Below are positions 26,628 through 37,024 of a stretch of 64,000 nucleotides of DNA, piece by piece. This DNA comes from DYRB01 sp963802205 (lineage in GTDB: Bacteria > Pseudomonadota > Gammaproteobacteria > Chromatiales > Chromatiaceae): positions 1 to 64,000 of the forward strand of contig CAWDHW010000017.1 in NCBI GenBank assembly GCA_963802205.1, given 5' to 3'. Position 1 is the first letter of the stretch, and each line of letters begins with the position of its first letter. The notes beneath the pieces were generated by a model. It saw only the letters and a list, made by a program, of their open reading frames with translations, ran no database searches and had not been told where the DNA came from. The position numbers and the translations under genes are program-made.

Positions 26628-28220
26628 ATGGAGCCGTCCACGCCTTCCCCGCGGCCCCCCCACCAGGCCAGGTTCGGGGCCCAGTCTCGGTCCCAGACTC
26701 GGCTGAGCCCCCGTCAGGGCCCCCAGGCCAGCGGCAGCGGGCTCAGTATCCTCATGGCCAGCAGCGAGGCCCACCCGCTGATCAAGACCGGCGGCCTGGC
26801 CGACGTGGCCGCCAGCCTCCCGGCGGCCCTGGTCGAACTGGGGCACGACGCCAGGCTGATTATCCCAGCCTATCCGAAGGCGGTAAAACAGGTTCGCGAA
26901 CTCAAGACGCTGTGCGAGATCCGGGTCCCCGGCGGCCATGAGGGGGTCCGCATTCTCGGCGGCCATCTTCCGGACACCTGGCTCCCGGTCTTTCTGGTGG
27001 AGGCCCCGGACCACTTCTGCCGCGAGGGGAGCCCCTACACCGACCTGTCCGGGCGCGATTGGGGCGACAACGCCGAGCGTTTTCTGCTCTTCAGCAGGGT
27101 GGTGGCGCGCATCGCACTCGGCCTGCCGGCTTTGGGCTGGCGCCCCCAGATTCTGCACTGCAACGATTGGCAGACGGGCCTGGCCCCGGCCCTGCTGAGC
27201 GATCATGCCGATCGCCCGGCAACGATCTTTACGGTCCACAACCTCGCCTATCAGGGGCTGTTCGACCGTGCCACGTTCGACCGCCTGGGCCTGCCCCCGG
27301 GGCTGTGGGCGGTCAACGGGCTGGAGTTCCATCAACGCCTGTCCTTCATCAAGGGCGGCCTGGTATTCTCGGATCTGGTCAATACCGTCAGCCCGACCTA
27401 TGCCGAAGAGGTGCGGCTGCCGCGCTACGGCTGTGGGCTCGATGGGTTGCTGCGCCAGCTCGGCGGGCGCTTTCGGGGGATCCTCAACGGCATCGACTAC
27501 CATGCCTGGGACCCCGCGACCGATTCCTCGATTCCCCAGCCCTATACCCCGGACAGCCTTCACCTCAAGGTGGAGAACAAGCTCGAACTCCAGCGCGAGT
27601 TTCGCCTGCCGCGCAGCGAGCGGGCGCCCCTGTTCGGCTACATCGGGCGCCTGGTGGAGCAGAAGGGGGTGGACATGATCCTGGATATGCTCCCGCGACT
27701 GATGGATCGCCCGGATGTGCAGGTGATCCTCCAGAGTGCCGGGGACCTGCGCCTGGAGCGGGTGTTGCGGGATCTCGCCGCCGCCAATCCGGAGCGCATC
27801 GCCGTGCATACGGCCTACGACGAGGCCAGGGCACACCGCATCGAGGCCGGCTGCGACGCCTTCCTGATGCCCTCTCGCTTCGAGCCCTGCGGGCTCAATC
27901 AGATGTACAGCCTGCGTTACGGGACCCTGCCGGTAGTTCACCGCACCGGGGGACTGGCGGACACCGTGGTCCATGCCTCGCCAGAGGCCCTGGCGGACGG
28001 CAGCGCCACCGGCTTTCTGTTCGACCAACCGACGGCGGAGTCCCTGTGGGGCGCGGTGCAGCAGGCGCTCGCCCTGTACCGGGACCAGCCGGACCTGTGG
28101 CGCGCCATGGCCCTGACGGGGATGGCCCAGGACTTTAGTTGGGAGCACAGTGCAGGGGAGTACGAGAATCTCTATCAGGAGGCCCTGGACCGGCGGCAGC
28201 AGGAGGCGCCGGCGGCCTGA
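26628..28220 (+). CDS. glgA: Glycogen synthase (ADP-glucose)
   Basis: 530 residues, GT5 family, transferring glucose from ADP-glucose to glycogen. The N-terminal KTGGLADV substrate motif, HNLAYQGLF, and the C-terminal EPCGLNQMYSLRYGTLPVV and HRTGGLADTV motifs are present. The ATG at 26628 leaves about 40 low-complexity Pro/Ser/Arg residues before the fold (ILMASSEAHPLIKTGG), longer than in most GlgA. The first part may therefore be untranslated if a later start is used. Divergent from zwf. Confidence 0.95.
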   Translation: MEPSTPSPRPPHQARFGAQSRSQTRLSPRQGPQASGSGLSILMASSEAHPLIKTGGLADVAASLPAALVELGHDARLIIPAYPKAVKQVRELKTLCEIRVPGGHEGVRILGGHLPDTWLPVFLVEAPDHFCREGSPYTDLSGRDWGDNAERFLLFSRVVARIALGLPALGWRPQILHCNDWQTGLAPALLSDHADRPATIFTVHNLAYQGLFDRATFDRLGLPPGLWAVNGLEFHQRLSFIKGGLVFSDLVNTVSPTYAEEVRLPRYGCGLDGLLRQLGGRFRGILNGIDYHAWDPATDSSIPQPYTPDSLHLKVENKLELQREFRLPRSERAPLFGYIGRLVEQKGVDMILDMLPRLMDRPDVQVILQSAGDLRLERVLRDLAAANPERIAVHTAYDEARAHRIEAGCDAFLMPSRFEPCGLNQMYSLRYGTLPVVHRTGGLADTVVHASPEALADGSATGFLFDQPTAESLWGAVQQALALYRDQPDLWRAMALTGMAQDFSWEHSAGEYENLYQEALDRRQQEAPAA

Positions 28221-28294
28221 TTGGGCCATGACGCTGGTAAAGAAGGTTGAGGAGTGGGGTCAGGCACTGAGTTCCGCCGCTGCCAATTCCCCTA

Positions 28295-28317
28295 AGCCCC
28301 CTTCTTCATGGGGGGCT
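28295..28317. terminator. Hairpin between convergent glgA and trmB
   Basis: AGCCCCC and GGGGGGCT form a 7-bp stem with an 8-base loop (TTCTTCAT). It lies 75 bases after glgA and 57 bases after the trmB stop on the other strand, so it can serve as a two-way terminator. Confidence 0.45.
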
Positions 28318-28373
28318 CGTCAATTCACTTCCCTTGCAGCATTCGTTGCGTGCATGGCGGGTGTCAGTACCGC

Positions 28374-29114
28374 TCACCACCCGCGCCGGAAGACAAGGTC
28401 GTGGACGACGTGGCCCAAACGCTGGCCGCGGCGCTCGAACTTGGTCTCTGGACGTTCCGCCGGGCGCTCGCAATAGCCCCCGGCGGGGGCCGCGTTGACG
28501 AAGATGGGCGCGGCTTGCGTCATGACGGCGAGCATCTGCTCGGCGTAGGGGGTCCAGTCGGTGGCGGCATGGAAGGTGCCGCCGGGGCGCAGGACACGGG
28601 CCAGGGAGGCGACGAAGGCGGGGTTTAAGATCCGCCGTTTGTGGTGGCGCTGTTTGGGCCATGGGTCCGGGAAGAAGAGGTAGACCCCATCCAGGCTGGC
28701 GGCGGGGAGGCCCTTGGCCAGTAGCTCCACAGCGTCCTGGCGCAAGACCCGGACGTTATCCAGCTTGCGCCGGTCCAACTCAAGCAGGAGGTGGCCGACC
28801 CCAGGGCGGTGGACCTCGACCCCCAGGTAGCGCCGCTCCGGGTGGGCCTCGGCCATGGTGGCCAGGGTCTCGCCGTTGCCGAAGCCGATCTCCAGGTAGA
28901 CCGGGGCGTTGGGGCCAAACAAGGCCTGCGGATCGAGCAGGGTCCCTGGGGTCCAGTCCAGCCCCAGGCGCGCCCAAAGCTCAGTAAAGGCGCGGTCCTG
29001 GGCCTGGGTCAGCCGCCCCTCGCGCAGGACAAAGCTGCGGATGGGGCGGTGCGGGTGGGCCGGGGGGGTGCCTGGACCGACAACGGGCTCGATCGGCTGG
29101 TCGTGGGGGTTCAC
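28374..29114 (-). CDS. trmB: tRNA (guanine-N7)-methyltransferase
   Basis: 246 residues. SAM-binding motif YLEIGFGNGE, then YLGVEVHRPGVGHLL, and the family motif YLFFPDPWPKQRHHKRR identify TrmB, which methylates G46 in tRNA variable loops. The N-terminal 30 residues are Pro/His-rich and variable. It follows thiG at a distance on the minus strand; the two are separated by hairpins, so separate transcription is possible. Confidence 0.95.
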   Translation of the reverse strand: MNPHDQPIEPVVGPGTPPAHPHRPIRSFVLREGRLTQAQDRAFTELWARLGLDWTPGTLLDPQALFGPNAPVYLEIGFGNGETLATMAEAHPERRYLGVEVHRPGVGHLLLELDRRKLDNVRVLRQDAVELLAKGLPAASLDGVYLFFPDPWPKQRHHKRRILNPAFVASLARVLRPGGTFHAATDWTPYAEQMLAVMTQAAPIFVNAAPAGGYCERPAERPETKFERRGQRLGHVVHDLVFRRGW

Positions 29115-29134
29115 TGGATGTGTACCTGCGGTGT

Positions 29135-29193
29135 GACGGTAAGTAGGACAGGATTTGGTGATGTCTCGGGATTGACCCTGTCCCGTTACCGTC
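29135..29193. repeat. Imperfect inverted repeat between trmB and thiG
   Basis: Arms at 29135-29152 (GACGGTAAGTAGGACAGG) and 29177-29193 pair over 16 positions with a small bulge around a 24-base loop. It lies 21 bases upstream of the trmB start, in the thiG-trmB leader on the minus strand. It could be an attenuator or a mobile repeat. Confidence 0.5.
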
Positions 29194-29220
29194 GCCTGAC
29201 CAGCGCATCTAAGTCAGGCG
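29193..29220 (-). terminator. Hairpin at the 3' end of thiG
   Basis: CGCCTGAC (29193-29200) and GTCAGGCG (29213-29220) form an 8-bp perfect stem with a 12-base loop directly after the thiG stop on the minus strand. It is terminator-like without a clear T-run. Confidence 0.45.
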
Positions 29221-30018
29221 CTAAAAGAAGAGCCCATCCAGCGGCGACGAGGCCGAGGCGAAGCGCTTGGCTGGCATGCGCCCGGCACGGTAGGCCTCGC
29301 GCCCGGCCTCAACGGCCTTGCGCATGGCGCTCGCCATGAGGATCGGATCCTGGGCCGCCGCGATGGCGGTGTTCATCAGCACCCCGTCGCAACCGAGTTC
29401 CATGGCCACGGCGGCATCCGAGGCAGTACCCACACCCGCATCCACCAGGATCGGGACCTTGGCGTTTTCGACGATGGTGCGGATGTTGAGCCGATTGCGG
29501 ATACCGAGTCCGGAGCCGATGGGTGCGGCGAGCGGCATCACTGCCACACAACCCAGTTCTTCCAGGCGCTTGGCGATAATGGGGTCATCGTTCGTGTAGA
29601 CCATGACGTCGAAGCCGTCCTTGACCAGTTCCTCCGCTGCCTTGAGGGTGGCGATCACGTCCGGGAACAGGGTCTTCTCGTCCCCCAGGACCTCCAGCTT
29701 GCACAGGTTGTGACCGTCCAGCAGCTCCCGGGCCAGGCGGCAGGTACGCACCGCCGTGGCGGCGTCGAAACAACCGGCGGTGTTGGGCAGGATCGTATAG
29801 CGCTCCGGAGGCAGGACATCGAGGATATTCGGCTCGTTAAGGTTCTGGCCGATGTTGGTGCGGCGCACGGCGATGGTGACGATCTCGGCCCCGCTTGCCT
29901 CGATGGCCAGGCGGGTCTGTTCCATGTCCTTGTACTTGCCGGTACCGACCAGCAGGCGCGAGCCGTACTCCTGGCCGGCAACGATGAGGCGGTCTTGGGT
30001 GTGGGTCTCTGGGTTCAT
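29221..30018 (-). CDS. thiG: Thiazole synthase
   Basis: 265 residues, TIM barrel. It forms the thiazole phosphate of thiamine from deoxyxylulose phosphate, dehydroglycine or iminoglycine, and ThiS thiocarboxylate. Visible motifs: [24 protein letters not shown] (containing the Schiff-base region), [34 protein letters not shown] and [14 protein letters not shown]. thiS lies 138 bases upstream on the same strand. A 10-residue N-terminal extension before the family core is normal. Confidence 0.96.
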   Translation of the reverse strand: MNPETHTQDRLIVAGQEYGSRLLVGTGKYKDMEQTRLAIEASGAEIVTIAVRRTNIGQNLNEPNILDVLPPERYTILPNTAGCFDAATAVRTCRLARELLDGHNLCKLEVLGDEKTLFPDVIATLKAAEELVKDGFDVMVYTNDDPIIAKRLEELGCVAVMPLAAPIGSGLGIRNRLNIRTIVENAKVPILVDAGVGTASDAAVAMELGCDGVLMNTAIAAAQDPILMASAMRKAVEAGREAYRAGRMPAKRFASASSPLDGLFF

Positions 30019-30156
30019 AGGGCTCAGGCCTTCGCGATGGGCTGCAAGGGTGGCAGGATAGCCGATTTATTGGTCTGACCGCCGCGGCCCGGCACGGGTC
30101 CCGGTCCGGTCGTTCGCCTCTTAACCTCGTGACTTGACGTCACTACCTCAGGAGGC

Positions 30157-30357
30157 TCAACCACCGCCCACGGCATGGATAATCTCCACCCGGTCCCCAG
30201 GGATCAGGGGGTGTTCGGGGTAGCGGCTGCGAGGGACCAGCTCCTCATTCACCTCGACCGCCAGGCGTCGCCCGGCGAGATCAAGGCCATCTATGAGCAC
30301 GGCCAGGGTGCAGGGTTCCGCCACTTGAGTGGGGCTGCCGTTGATAAAAATCTGCAT
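30157..30357 (-). CDS. thiS: Sulfur carrier protein ThiS
   Basis: 66 residues with a beta-grasp fold and the required C-terminal diglycine (IIHAVGGG). The glycine end is adenylated and thiocarboxylated, then gives sulfur to ThiG. The core (LDLAGRRLAVEVNEELVPRS, GDRVEI) is typical. It is divergent from the acyl-CoA ligase; no TPP riboswitch is recognisable in the short leader. Confidence 0.95.
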   Translation of the reverse strand: MQIFINGSPTQVAEPCTLAVLIDGLDLAGRRLAVEVNEELVPRSRYPEHPLIPGDRVEIIHAVGGG

Positions 30358-30460
30358 GGCGCTGGCGAAATCGGGGACCGTCTTGGTGGGGGACGAATTC
30401 TACACTAGACTGCCGCAGCTATTGGGATGGCACCAAGATGACAACAGAGGTGACGCCGCC

Positions 30461-32281
30461 TTGACGCAATGGTCCGAGGATCTGATACCCATAGAACGTG
30501 CCCGCACCCTGGACGGGCTCTTCTACCAGCGCGTGCGCCGCTCACCGGGGCGGGTCGCCTACCGCTACTTCGACCGGGGGACCGACGTCTGGTGCGAGCT
30601 GACCTGGGCCGAGGTCGGCGACTTGGTGGCACGCTGGCGGGCCGCCCTGGCCCGTGAGGCGGTGTACCCTGGCGACCGGGTGGGGATACTCCTGCGCAAC
30701 TGCCCGGAGTGGGTGATCTTCGACCAGGCAGCCCTCTCCCTGGGGCTGGTGACGGTCCCGCTCTATACGGACGACCGCGCCGACAGCGCGGCCTACATCA
30801 TCCAGGACGCGGCCATCAAGGTACTCCTTGTCCAGGACGGCAACCGCTGGGGGCGCATCAGCGAGGCCCTGGGCGAGTCGCCCTACCCGGTGCGTGTGGT
30901 CCTGATGGACGCCGGGCGCGATGGCGAGCGTCTGACCGGCAATGACGAGCGTGTGGTCGTCGCGGCGGACTGGGTGCCCCCCAAGGCCCCGGACCTGGAA
31001 CAGCGTGAGGGTGACCCACAAGCCCTGGCCACAATCGTCTACACCTCCGGGACCACGGGCCGCCCCAAGGGGGTCATGCTCAGTCACCGAAACCTGCTGT
31101 TCAATGCCCATGCCAGTCTGACCATGGTGGACTGCTACCAGGAGGACCTGTTCCTGTCCTTTCTGCCACTGTCCCACACCCTGGAGCGCACCGCCGGCTA
31201 CTACCTGCCGATGCTGGCAGGTTGCGCGGTCGCGTACGCCCGTTCCATCGCTCAGCTCGCCGACGACCTGCGCCAGGTCCGCCCCACCGGGATGTTCGCG
31301 GTGCCGCGGGTGTTCGAGCGCGTTTATCAGCGCATCATGGACCAGGTCAAGGGCCGCCCGGCCCCGATCCGCTGGATGTTCCGCCTGGCGGTGCGCACCG
31401 GCTGGCTCAATTTCGAGCGCAACCAGAGGCGCCGCGGTTGGCACCCCCTGCTCCTGTTGTGGCCTTTGCTGCGCAAGAAGGTGGCCAGGCCGGTGCTGGA
31501 CCGTCTCGGTGGCCGCCTGCGCATCACCGTCAGCGGGGGGGCACCGCTGCCGCGGGAGGTCGCCCACCTGTTTATCGGGCTGGGGCTGCCCCTGGTCCAG
31601 GGCTACGGCCTGACGGAGACCAGCCCGGTGGTGGCCGTCAACACCTTAGAAGACAACGATCCGGATAGCGTGGGGATACCGTTGCGCGGCCTGGAGTTAC
31701 GCATCGCAGCCGAGGACGAACTCCTGGTGCGGGGTCCGAGCGTCATGCTCGGCTACTGGAATAACCACGCCGCCACCGCCAAGATGATCGACGCCGACGG
31801 TTGGCTGCACACCGGGGACCAGGCCCGCATCAGCAATGGCCACGTCTATATCACGGGGCGGATCAAGGACATCCTTGTCCTGTCCAACGGTGAAAAGGTG
31901 CCCCCGGCGGATATGGAGATGGCCATCTCGCTGGACCCGTTGTTCGAGCAGGTCCTGGTCGTGGGGGAAGGGCGCTCGTTTCTCAGCGCCCTGGTGGTCT
32001 TGTCCGCGGACCTCTGGGTGGGGCTGGCTCAGGAGTATGGGCTTGACCCGGAACGCCCGGAGAGCCTCGACGACCCGCGCCTGCACAAGGATATGTTGCG
32101 GCGCATCCGTGACGTCCTGCGCGACTTCCCGGGCTACGCCAAGATCCGCAGGGTGGGCTTGAGCCTGGAGCCCTGGTCGGTGGAGAACGGGCTCATGACC
32201 CCGACCCTCAAGGTCAAACGCGGCGAGGTCCTGAGCCGCTTTGCCGGCGATGTGGAGCGGATTTACGCAGGGGATGGGTGA
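30461..32281 (+). CDS. AMP-dependent long-chain acyl-CoA synthetase
   Basis: 606 residues. It activates fatty acids through an acyl-adenylate to acyl-CoA. Motifs: the P-loop-like YTSGTTGRPKG, YGLTETSP, the GWLHTGD(Q) hinge region and a C-terminal VKRGEVL stretch carrying the catalytic Lys region. It belongs to the FadD15/long-chain subgroup with the FLSFLPLSHTLERT motif. TTG at 30461 is chosen because GAGGTGA lies 8 bases upstream and family sequence begins there; the longer frame from 30329 overlaps thiS antisense. Alternative: ATG at 30438 with a nearby indel. Confidence 0.9.
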   Translation: MTQWSEDLIPIERARTLDGLFYQRVRRSPGRVAYRYFDRGTDVWCELTWAEVGDLVARWRAALAREAVYPGDRVGILLRNCPEWVIFDQAALSLGLVTVPLYTDDRADSAAYIIQDAAIKVLLVQDGNRWGRISEALGESPYPVRVVLMDAGRDGERLTGNDERVVVAADWVPPKAPDLEQREGDPQALATIVYTSGTTGRPKGVMLSHRNLLFNAHASLTMVDCYQEDLFLSFLPLSHTLERTAGYYLPMLAGCAVAYARSIAQLADDLRQVRPTGMFAVPRVFERVYQRIMDQVKGRPAPIRWMFRLAVRTGWLNFERNQRRRGWHPLLLLWPLLRKKVARPVLDRLGGRLRITVSGGAPLPREVAHLFIGLGLPLVQGYGLTETSPVVAVNTLEDNDPDSVGIPLRGLELRIAAEDELLVRGPSVMLGYWNNHAATAKMIDADGWLHTGDQARISNGHVYITGRIKDILVLSNGEKVPPADMEMAISLDPLFEQVLVVGEGRSFLSALVVLSADLWVGLAQEYGLDPERPESLDDPRLHKDMLRRIRDVLRDFPGYAKIRRVGLSLEPWSVENGLMTPTLKVKRGEVLSRFAGDVERIYAGDG

Positions 32282-32406
32282 TTGGGCATGCGTGCGGCGA
32301 CTCCATGGACGGAAAAGGTAGATCCGCGTCGGGAACGGCGACCGGGACGCATGCGCTCCCAGGCCCTTGCGTCGGCCACAGCCCCTGGGTAATATGCCGC
32401 CCTCTC

Positions 32407-32480
32407 GCGGGTGTAGTTCAATGGTAGAACAGAAGCTTCCCAAGCTTCTAGCGTGGGTTCGATTCCCATCACCCGCTCCA
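32407..32480 (+). tRNA. tRNA-Gly(CCC)
   Basis: A 74-base cloverleaf with encoded CCA. The acceptor GCGGGTG pairs with CACCCGC, the D stem is GTTC/GAAC, the anticodon stem GAAGC/GCTTC encloses the loop TTCCCAA (anticodon CCC at 32439-32441), and the T arm contains TTCGATT. It reads GGG codons. Confidence 0.97.
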
Positions 32481-32645
32481 ATTTTCCCTCCCCGACCGCC
32501 CTTCCAGCCGCTCCCCGGCCTTTCCCCTCATCGCTCCCCAACCCGGGGTGACACACCGGGGCACGGGTAGGTCTGTCCGGGGGCCCGCTTCGGGTCCTTC
32601 TGACTCGGCCTGGGCCAGGGTGATCGCCCCGCCCAAGGAGTCGCC

Positions 32646-34001
32646 TTGCCCAAGCGCCCCCAAGTCCGTTCCGTCCTGGCCGGCAGCGCCCTGGGGGTGG
32701 GGCTCCTTCTGGCCCTGGTGATCGCGGCGCGGGTGGACCCGTGGTTCTGGTGGGCCGACCAGAGGGCACGGGTTCTCGCCGCGACTGGCCTGGACCTGAC
32801 CAGCCGCGACGGCCCCAAGCTGACCCTCTTCCCACGACTTGGGGTGACCCTGGACGGGGTCGCCCTGGGCGATCCGGCCCCCAGCAGTTCGCCGGTGGCG
32901 ACCTGCGCCCGGGTCGAGGTCCGACCCCGCTTGCTCCCTCTGCTCCTGGGGCGCCTGGAGCTGGACCTGATCCGGCTCGATGGGCTGCGCCTGGACCTGA
33001 CCGGCGTCGGCCATGGGCTCGACCATTTGGCGGGGCTGCCCTGCCCCGACTCGGAGCTGACCTCTGGCCAACCAGTCTCGGGGGCGCCCGATGTCGCCCA
33101 GGCCACGAATCCGAACGCCAGCCTGGTCCGGCCAGCCGCGCCGCTGCTTCGCGACGCCAGGGTCGAAGTGGCCGATGTGGCCATCGCCTGGGGAGATCCT
33201 GCCAACGGGCGGCTCGCCGGGCTGTGCCTGGCCCAGGTCAGCCTTCAGGTCCGCGGCAGTGGCGGCGACCTGTACCTGGACCACAGGGTTGCGGAGTTCT
33301 ACGGTGGTGGTCTGGCCGGGACCCTGCACCTCGACCTGCGGGGGCAGGACCCGCTGATCGACCTCGATGGGGCCGCCCGCGGCTTTCAGGCCGAACCCCT
33401 GTTGAGCGACCTCACCGGCGTCGCGGCCCTGAGCGGGCGAGGCGACCTCACCTTCAAGCTCGCCACGGCGGGGCGCGGCCGCGACGCCCTGGTTCGCGGC
33501 CTGGGCGGAAGTCTGGCCCTTGTGCTACGCGATGGCGCTCTGAGGGGCCTGGACTTGTCCCCCCTGGTCGCTGCGGCCCGGGCGGATCCCCAGGTCGGGC
33601 AGCCCCCGCCCTTCACCAGCTTCACCGAGTTGCGCGCCAGCGCGGCCCTGACCAATGGGTTCCTGCGCAGCGATGATCTGGTTGCAGTCGGGCCCTGGAT
33701 GCGGCTCACCGGCAGCGGGACCCTGAACCTGGTCGATGGCCTCCTGGACTGGCGTTTAACCCCTGTCCTGGCTGCCCCGCCCCAGGGCGGCGGTGTTAAG
33801 GAATTGGAAGGCGTCCCCATCCCGGTCTACCTCGGTGGCACCCTGAGCGACCCGGCCTGGCGGGTGGACGTCGCCGCCGTCCTGCGCGAGGTCGCCCGCC
33901 GTCGCCCGGAGGGCCGCGGCGGCGACGTCATCGAGCGGCTGGAGCGGCGCACCGGGGTCAAGGGACTCGACGGAATCCTGCGCGGGCTCCTGGGTCGCTG
34001 A
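32646..34001 (+). CDS. AsmA family protein
   Basis: 451 residues. A single N-terminal membrane helix ([20 protein letters not shown]) anchors a periplasmic protein. The AsmA N-terminal pattern ([36 protein letters not shown]) and C-terminal domain ([47 protein letters not shown]) are intact. AsmA-like proteins are implicated in phospholipid transport to the outer membrane. It is shorter than E. coli AsmA, lacking much of the central part. TTG start with AAGGAG 5 bases upstream. It precedes mutY by 13 bases. Confidence 0.88.
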   Translation: MPKRPQVRSVLAGSALGVGLLLALVIAARVDPWFWWADQRARVLAATGLDLTSRDGPKLTLFPRLGVTLDGVALGDPAPSSSPVATCARVEVRPRLLPLLLGRLELDLIRLDGLRLDLTGVGHGLDHLAGLPCPDSELTSGQPVSGAPDVAQATNPNASLVRPAAPLLRDARVEVADVAIAWGDPANGRLAGLCLAQVSLQVRGSGGDLYLDHRVAEFYGGGLAGTLHLDLRGQDPLIDLDGAARGFQAEPLLSDLTGVAALSGRGDLTFKLATAGRGRDALVRGLGGSLALVLRDGALRGLDLSPLVAAARADPQVGQPPPFTSFTELRASAALTNGFLRSDDLVAVGPWMRLTGSGTLNLVDGLLDWRLTPVLAAPPQGGGVKELEGVPIPVYLGGTLSDPAWRVDVAAVLREVARRRPEGRGGDVIERLERRTGVKGLDGILRGLLGR

Positions 34002-34014
34002 CCGGCACGCCGCG

Positions 34015-35130
34015 ATGGATCCTCATCGGCTCGCCCCCCTGGTGCTGGACTGGTTCGAGCGCCACGGGCGCAAGGACCTGCCCTGGCAGCGCGACTTAGG
34101 CCCCTATCGGGTCTGGGTCTCAGAGGTCATGCTCCAGCAGACCCAAGTGGCGGTGGTCATCCCTTACTTCGAGCGCTTCATGGCGCAGTTGCCGACCGTG
34201 GCGGCGCTGGCGACGGCGCCCCTGGACCAGGTCCTGCACCTGTGGTCCGGGCTCGGCTACTACGCACGGGCGCGCCATCTCCACCGCGCCGCCGGCCTGG
34301 TGCTGACCCGGTACGGCGGGGAGCTGCCGCAGGACCTGGCCGAGCTGGAGGCCCTGCCTGGCATCGGCCGCTCCACCGCCGGGGCCATCCTGTCCCTGGC
34401 CTTGGGCCAGCGCCAGGTCATTCTGGATGGTAACGTCAAGCGCGTCCTGGCTAGGGTCTTCGCCGTCCCGGGCTGGCCGGGGAGTGGGCCCATCCTCGCC
34501 CGCCTGTGGGACTTGGCCGGGGCCTGCACCCCGGCGGTGGGGGTGGCGGCTTACAACCAGGCGATGATGGACCTGGGGGCGACCCTGTGCACCAGGGCCG
34601 CTCCGGCCTGTGGGCGCTGCCCGCTCGCGGCAGGTTGTGCCGCCCTGGGCCTGGGTGACCCAATCGCCTTTCCGGCGCCCAAGCCGCGGCGGGAGGTCCC
34701 GGTACGCGAGGTGTCCTTGCTGGTCCTGCACAATCCGGTGGGAGAGGTCCTGCTGGAACGCCGCCCCCCCGCCGGGGTCTGGGGCGGGTTGTGGAGCCTG
34801 CCGGAGTGCGCAACGGGTTCCGATCCAGGGGAATGGTGCCGCCAACACCTGGGGCTCGTCCCGGCTCGTGTTGAAAAGCTTAAGCCCCGCCGCCACTCCT
34901 TTAGCCACTTCCGGCTGGACATCCGACCCCTGCGCGTCGCCCTGGACCGGCACCCCGCGCAGGTCGCCGACGCCGACCGGTACACCTGGTGGGACCCGCG
35001 ACGCCCGGCGCATCTAGGGCTTCCGGCACCGGTGGCGCGAATCCTCTCCGAATTGGGTCGAGTGCCTGGCGCACTGGAACCGCATTCTGAAACCATCCCC
35101 AAAGACCCTACCCCTGGAGCACAACCGTGA
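34015..35130 (+). CDS. mutY: Adenine DNA glycosylase
   Basis: 371 residues; it removes adenine opposite 8-oxoguanine. The catalytic Glu is in [10 protein letters not shown], the helix-hairpin-helix is [12 protein letters not shown], and the catalytic Asp is in [14 protein letters not shown] 4Fe-4S motif (C-x6-C-x2-C-x5-[18 protein letters not shown]) and a NUDIX-like C-terminal domain ([31 protein letters not shown]) complete the enzyme. Its stop overlaps the GTG start of yggX. Confidence 0.97.
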   Translation: MDPHRLAPLVLDWFERHGRKDLPWQRDLGPYRVWVSEVMLQQTQVAVVIPYFERFMAQLPTVAALATAPLDQVLHLWSGLGYYARARHLHRAAGLVLTRYGGELPQDLAELEALPGIGRSTAGAILSLALGQRQVILDGNVKRVLARVFAVPGWPGSGPILARLWDLAGACTPAVGVAAYNQAMMDLGATLCTRAAPACGRCPLAAGCAALGLGDPIAFPAPKPRREVPVREVSLLVLHNPVGEVLLERRPPAGVWGGLWSLPECATGSDPGEWCRQHLGLVPARVEKLKPRRHSFSHFRLDIRPLRVALDRHPAQVADADRYTWWDPRRPAHLGLPAPVARILSELGRVPGALEPHSETIPKDPTPGAQP

Positions 35131-35405
35131 CCCACATGGTCCACTGCATCAAGCTGAACCGCGAGTCCGAGGGCCTTGCCCGCCCGCCCTATCCCGGTGA
35201 CCTCGGCCGGCGCATCCACGAGCAGGTCTCCAAGCAGGCCTGGGCCGACTGGCTGCGCCACCAGACCATGCTGATCAACGAAAACCGCCTGAGCCCGATG
35301 GACCCCAAGGCGCGCAAATTCCTGGAGGGTCAGATGGAACAATACTTCTTTGGCCAGGGGGCCGAGTTGCCGCCGGACTATGTCCCCCCCACACATCCGC
35401 GCTAA
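35127..35405 (+). CDS. yggX: Oxidative damage protection protein YggX
   Basis: 92 residues, standard size. The conserved start [20 protein letters not shown], the [20 protein letters not shown] segment and YFFGQG near the end are present. The family is linked to protection of Fe-S enzymes and iron trafficking. It is coupled to mutY by a 4-base GTGA overlap, the same pairing as in enterobacteria. The internal ATG at codon 4 is an alternative start. Confidence 0.95.
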   Translation: MTHMVHCIKLNRESEGLARPPYPGDLGRRIHEQVSKQAWADWLRHQTMLINENRLSPMDPKARKFLEGQMEQYFFGQGAELPPDYVPPTHPR

Positions 35406-35776
35406 CCCGCCTGCCTTGAGGGGACGGCAGGCAATGGCGCGAGTTGTCGGTCGTTGTTCAAAATCGAGGGCAGCCGCACACGACACAGGTCCTGTTTAGC
35501 CACAGCTCTTCGAGCGCGACCGGTACATCCGGGGCGCCCGCCTGGGAGCCAAAATTGCGGTCCAACCGGATAAGCAGGGAAGAGTCTTGGTTAGGGCCGC
35601 TTCGTCTCGGGCCAGGGCTCGCGGCCTTTCGGGTGCAGGATGGCCCCATGGTACACTTCGGGGCCCGCGGCTCCCGCCCCGGCAACCTCATCCGGTTCAG
35701 CATTGCGCGACCGAGCCCCGGCATCGGTCCCCCAGCACCGGATTCACGGTCCCTTCGAAGGAACCCCCAGATCCCC
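35406..35776. other. Intergenic region before lolC/E
   Basis: 371 bases without a supported gene; open frames on both strands lack conserved features. I see no clear terminator, RNA or repeat. The promoter for the lol operon is expected here, but no confident -35/-10 pair is assigned. Confidence 0.4.
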
Positions 35777-37024
35777 ATGTACCACCCCCTGTCCCTCTTC
35801 ATCGGGCTGCGCTATACCCGGGCCAAACGGCGCAACCACTTCATCTCCTTTATCTCGCTGATCTCCATGCTGGGGATCACCCTGGGTCTGGTGGCCCTGA
35901 TCGTAGTCCTGTCGGTGATGAACGGGTTCCACAAGGAGATTACGTCGCGCATCCTCGGCATGGCTTCCGACGCGACCCTCTCCGATCCCTACGGCGGCAT
36001 GGCGGATTGGCGCGAGACCCTGGAACGGGTGCGGGCCCAACCCCAGGTCGTTGGGGCGGCCCCCTATGTCGAGGTCCAGGCCATGCTGGCCAATGGTTCC
36101 CAGGTCAGCGGGGCCCTATTGCGCGGCATCATCCCGGCGGAGGAGGACCAGGTGGCCACGTTGCGCAAGGACATGGTCTCGGGCTCGGTGGACGACCTGC
36201 GCGACGGGGAGTTCAACATCATCCTCGGCCAGGAGCTGGCCACGGTCCTGGGGGTCGCGGTGGGGGACAAGGTCACCGTGGTGACGCCCCAGGTCAATTC
36301 GACCCCGGCGGGGATGATGCCGCGGCTCAAGCGCTTCACCGTCACCGGCACCTTCTCCGTGGGGATGCAGGACTATGACCGCGGCGCGGCCTTCCTGAGC
36401 CTGGGGGACGCGGCCAAGCTGACGCGGCTGGGGGAGGGGATCTCCGGGCTGCGGCTTAAGTTCGCCGACCAATTCCAGGCACCGCGCCTGTCCAAGGAGG
36501 TCGCCCTGGCCCTGGGCGGTCCCTATCTGGTCACCAACTGGACCCAGCACCACAAGAACTTCTTCGCCGCCCTGGCCACCGAGAAGCGGATGATGACGAT
36601 TATCCTGTTCCTGATCGTGGCGGTGGCGGCCTTCAATATCGTCTCGACCCTGGTGATGGTAGTCACCGACAAGCGTTCGGATATCGCCGTCTTGCGCACC
36701 CTGGGGGCCTCACCGGGGCGGATCATGGCCATCTTCATGGTTCAGGGGACCAGCATCGGGGTGGTGGGGACCCTGCTCGGGGTGGTCGGCGGGGTCCTGC
36801 TGGGGTGGAATGTGGAGCCTGTAGTCGCCTGGATCGAGCGGGTCTTCGGCGTCCACTTCCTCGACCCCAGCATCTACTACATCAGCGCCTTACCCTCCGA
36901 TGTGCAACTGAGCGACGTTACGGCCGTTGGCATCGGGGCCTTCTGCATGTCGGTGGTCGCCACCCTCTACCCGGCGTGGCGCGCCGCACGCACCGACCCG
37001 GCGGAGGCCCTGCGCTATGAGTGA
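35777..37024 (+). CDS. lolC: Lipoprotein-releasing ABC transporter permease LolC/LolE
   Basis: 415 residues. The N-terminus [20 protein letters not shown] and the following helix ([20 protein letters not shown]) are the LolC/E signature. A large periplasmic domain and three C-terminal helices with an FtsX motif ([20 protein letters not shown]) follow. With LolD it extracts outer-membrane lipoproteins from the inner membrane. Only one permease gene is present, so it may act as a LolF-like homodimer, or the second is elsewhere. The ATG at 35777 is chosen over a start 333 bases upstream with no homology. Confidence 0.93.
   Translation: MYHPLSLFIGLRYTRAKRRNHFISFISLISMLGITLGLVALIVVLSVMNGFHKEITSRILGMASDATLSDPYGGMADWRETLERVRAQPQVVGAAPYVEVQAMLANGSQVSGALLRGIIPAEEDQVATLRKDMVSGSVDDLRDGEFNIILGQELATVLGVAVGDKVTVVTPQVNSTPAGMMPRLKRFTVTGTFSVGMQDYDRGAAFLSLGDAAKLTRLGEGISGLRLKFADQFQAPRLSKEVALALGGPYLVTNWTQHHKNFFAALATEKRMMTIILFLIVAVAAFNIVSTLVMVVTDKRSDIAVLRTLGASPGRIMAIFMVQGTSIGVVGTLLGVVGGVLLGWNVEPVVAWIERVFGVHFLDPSIYYISALPSDVQLSDVTAVGIGAFCMSVVATLYPAWRAARTDPAEALRYE

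Noticed and set aside
30358..30460. Possible TPP riboswitch ahead of thiS
   Set aside because: The leader is only about 100 bases, shared with a divergent promoter, and lacks the conserved THI-box CTGAGA and ACCTGAT segments on the thiS strand.
35458..35802. A 114-residue minus-strand frame in the gap before lolC/E
   Set aside because: Overlaps the lolC/E start, no recognisable sequence, no ribosome site.
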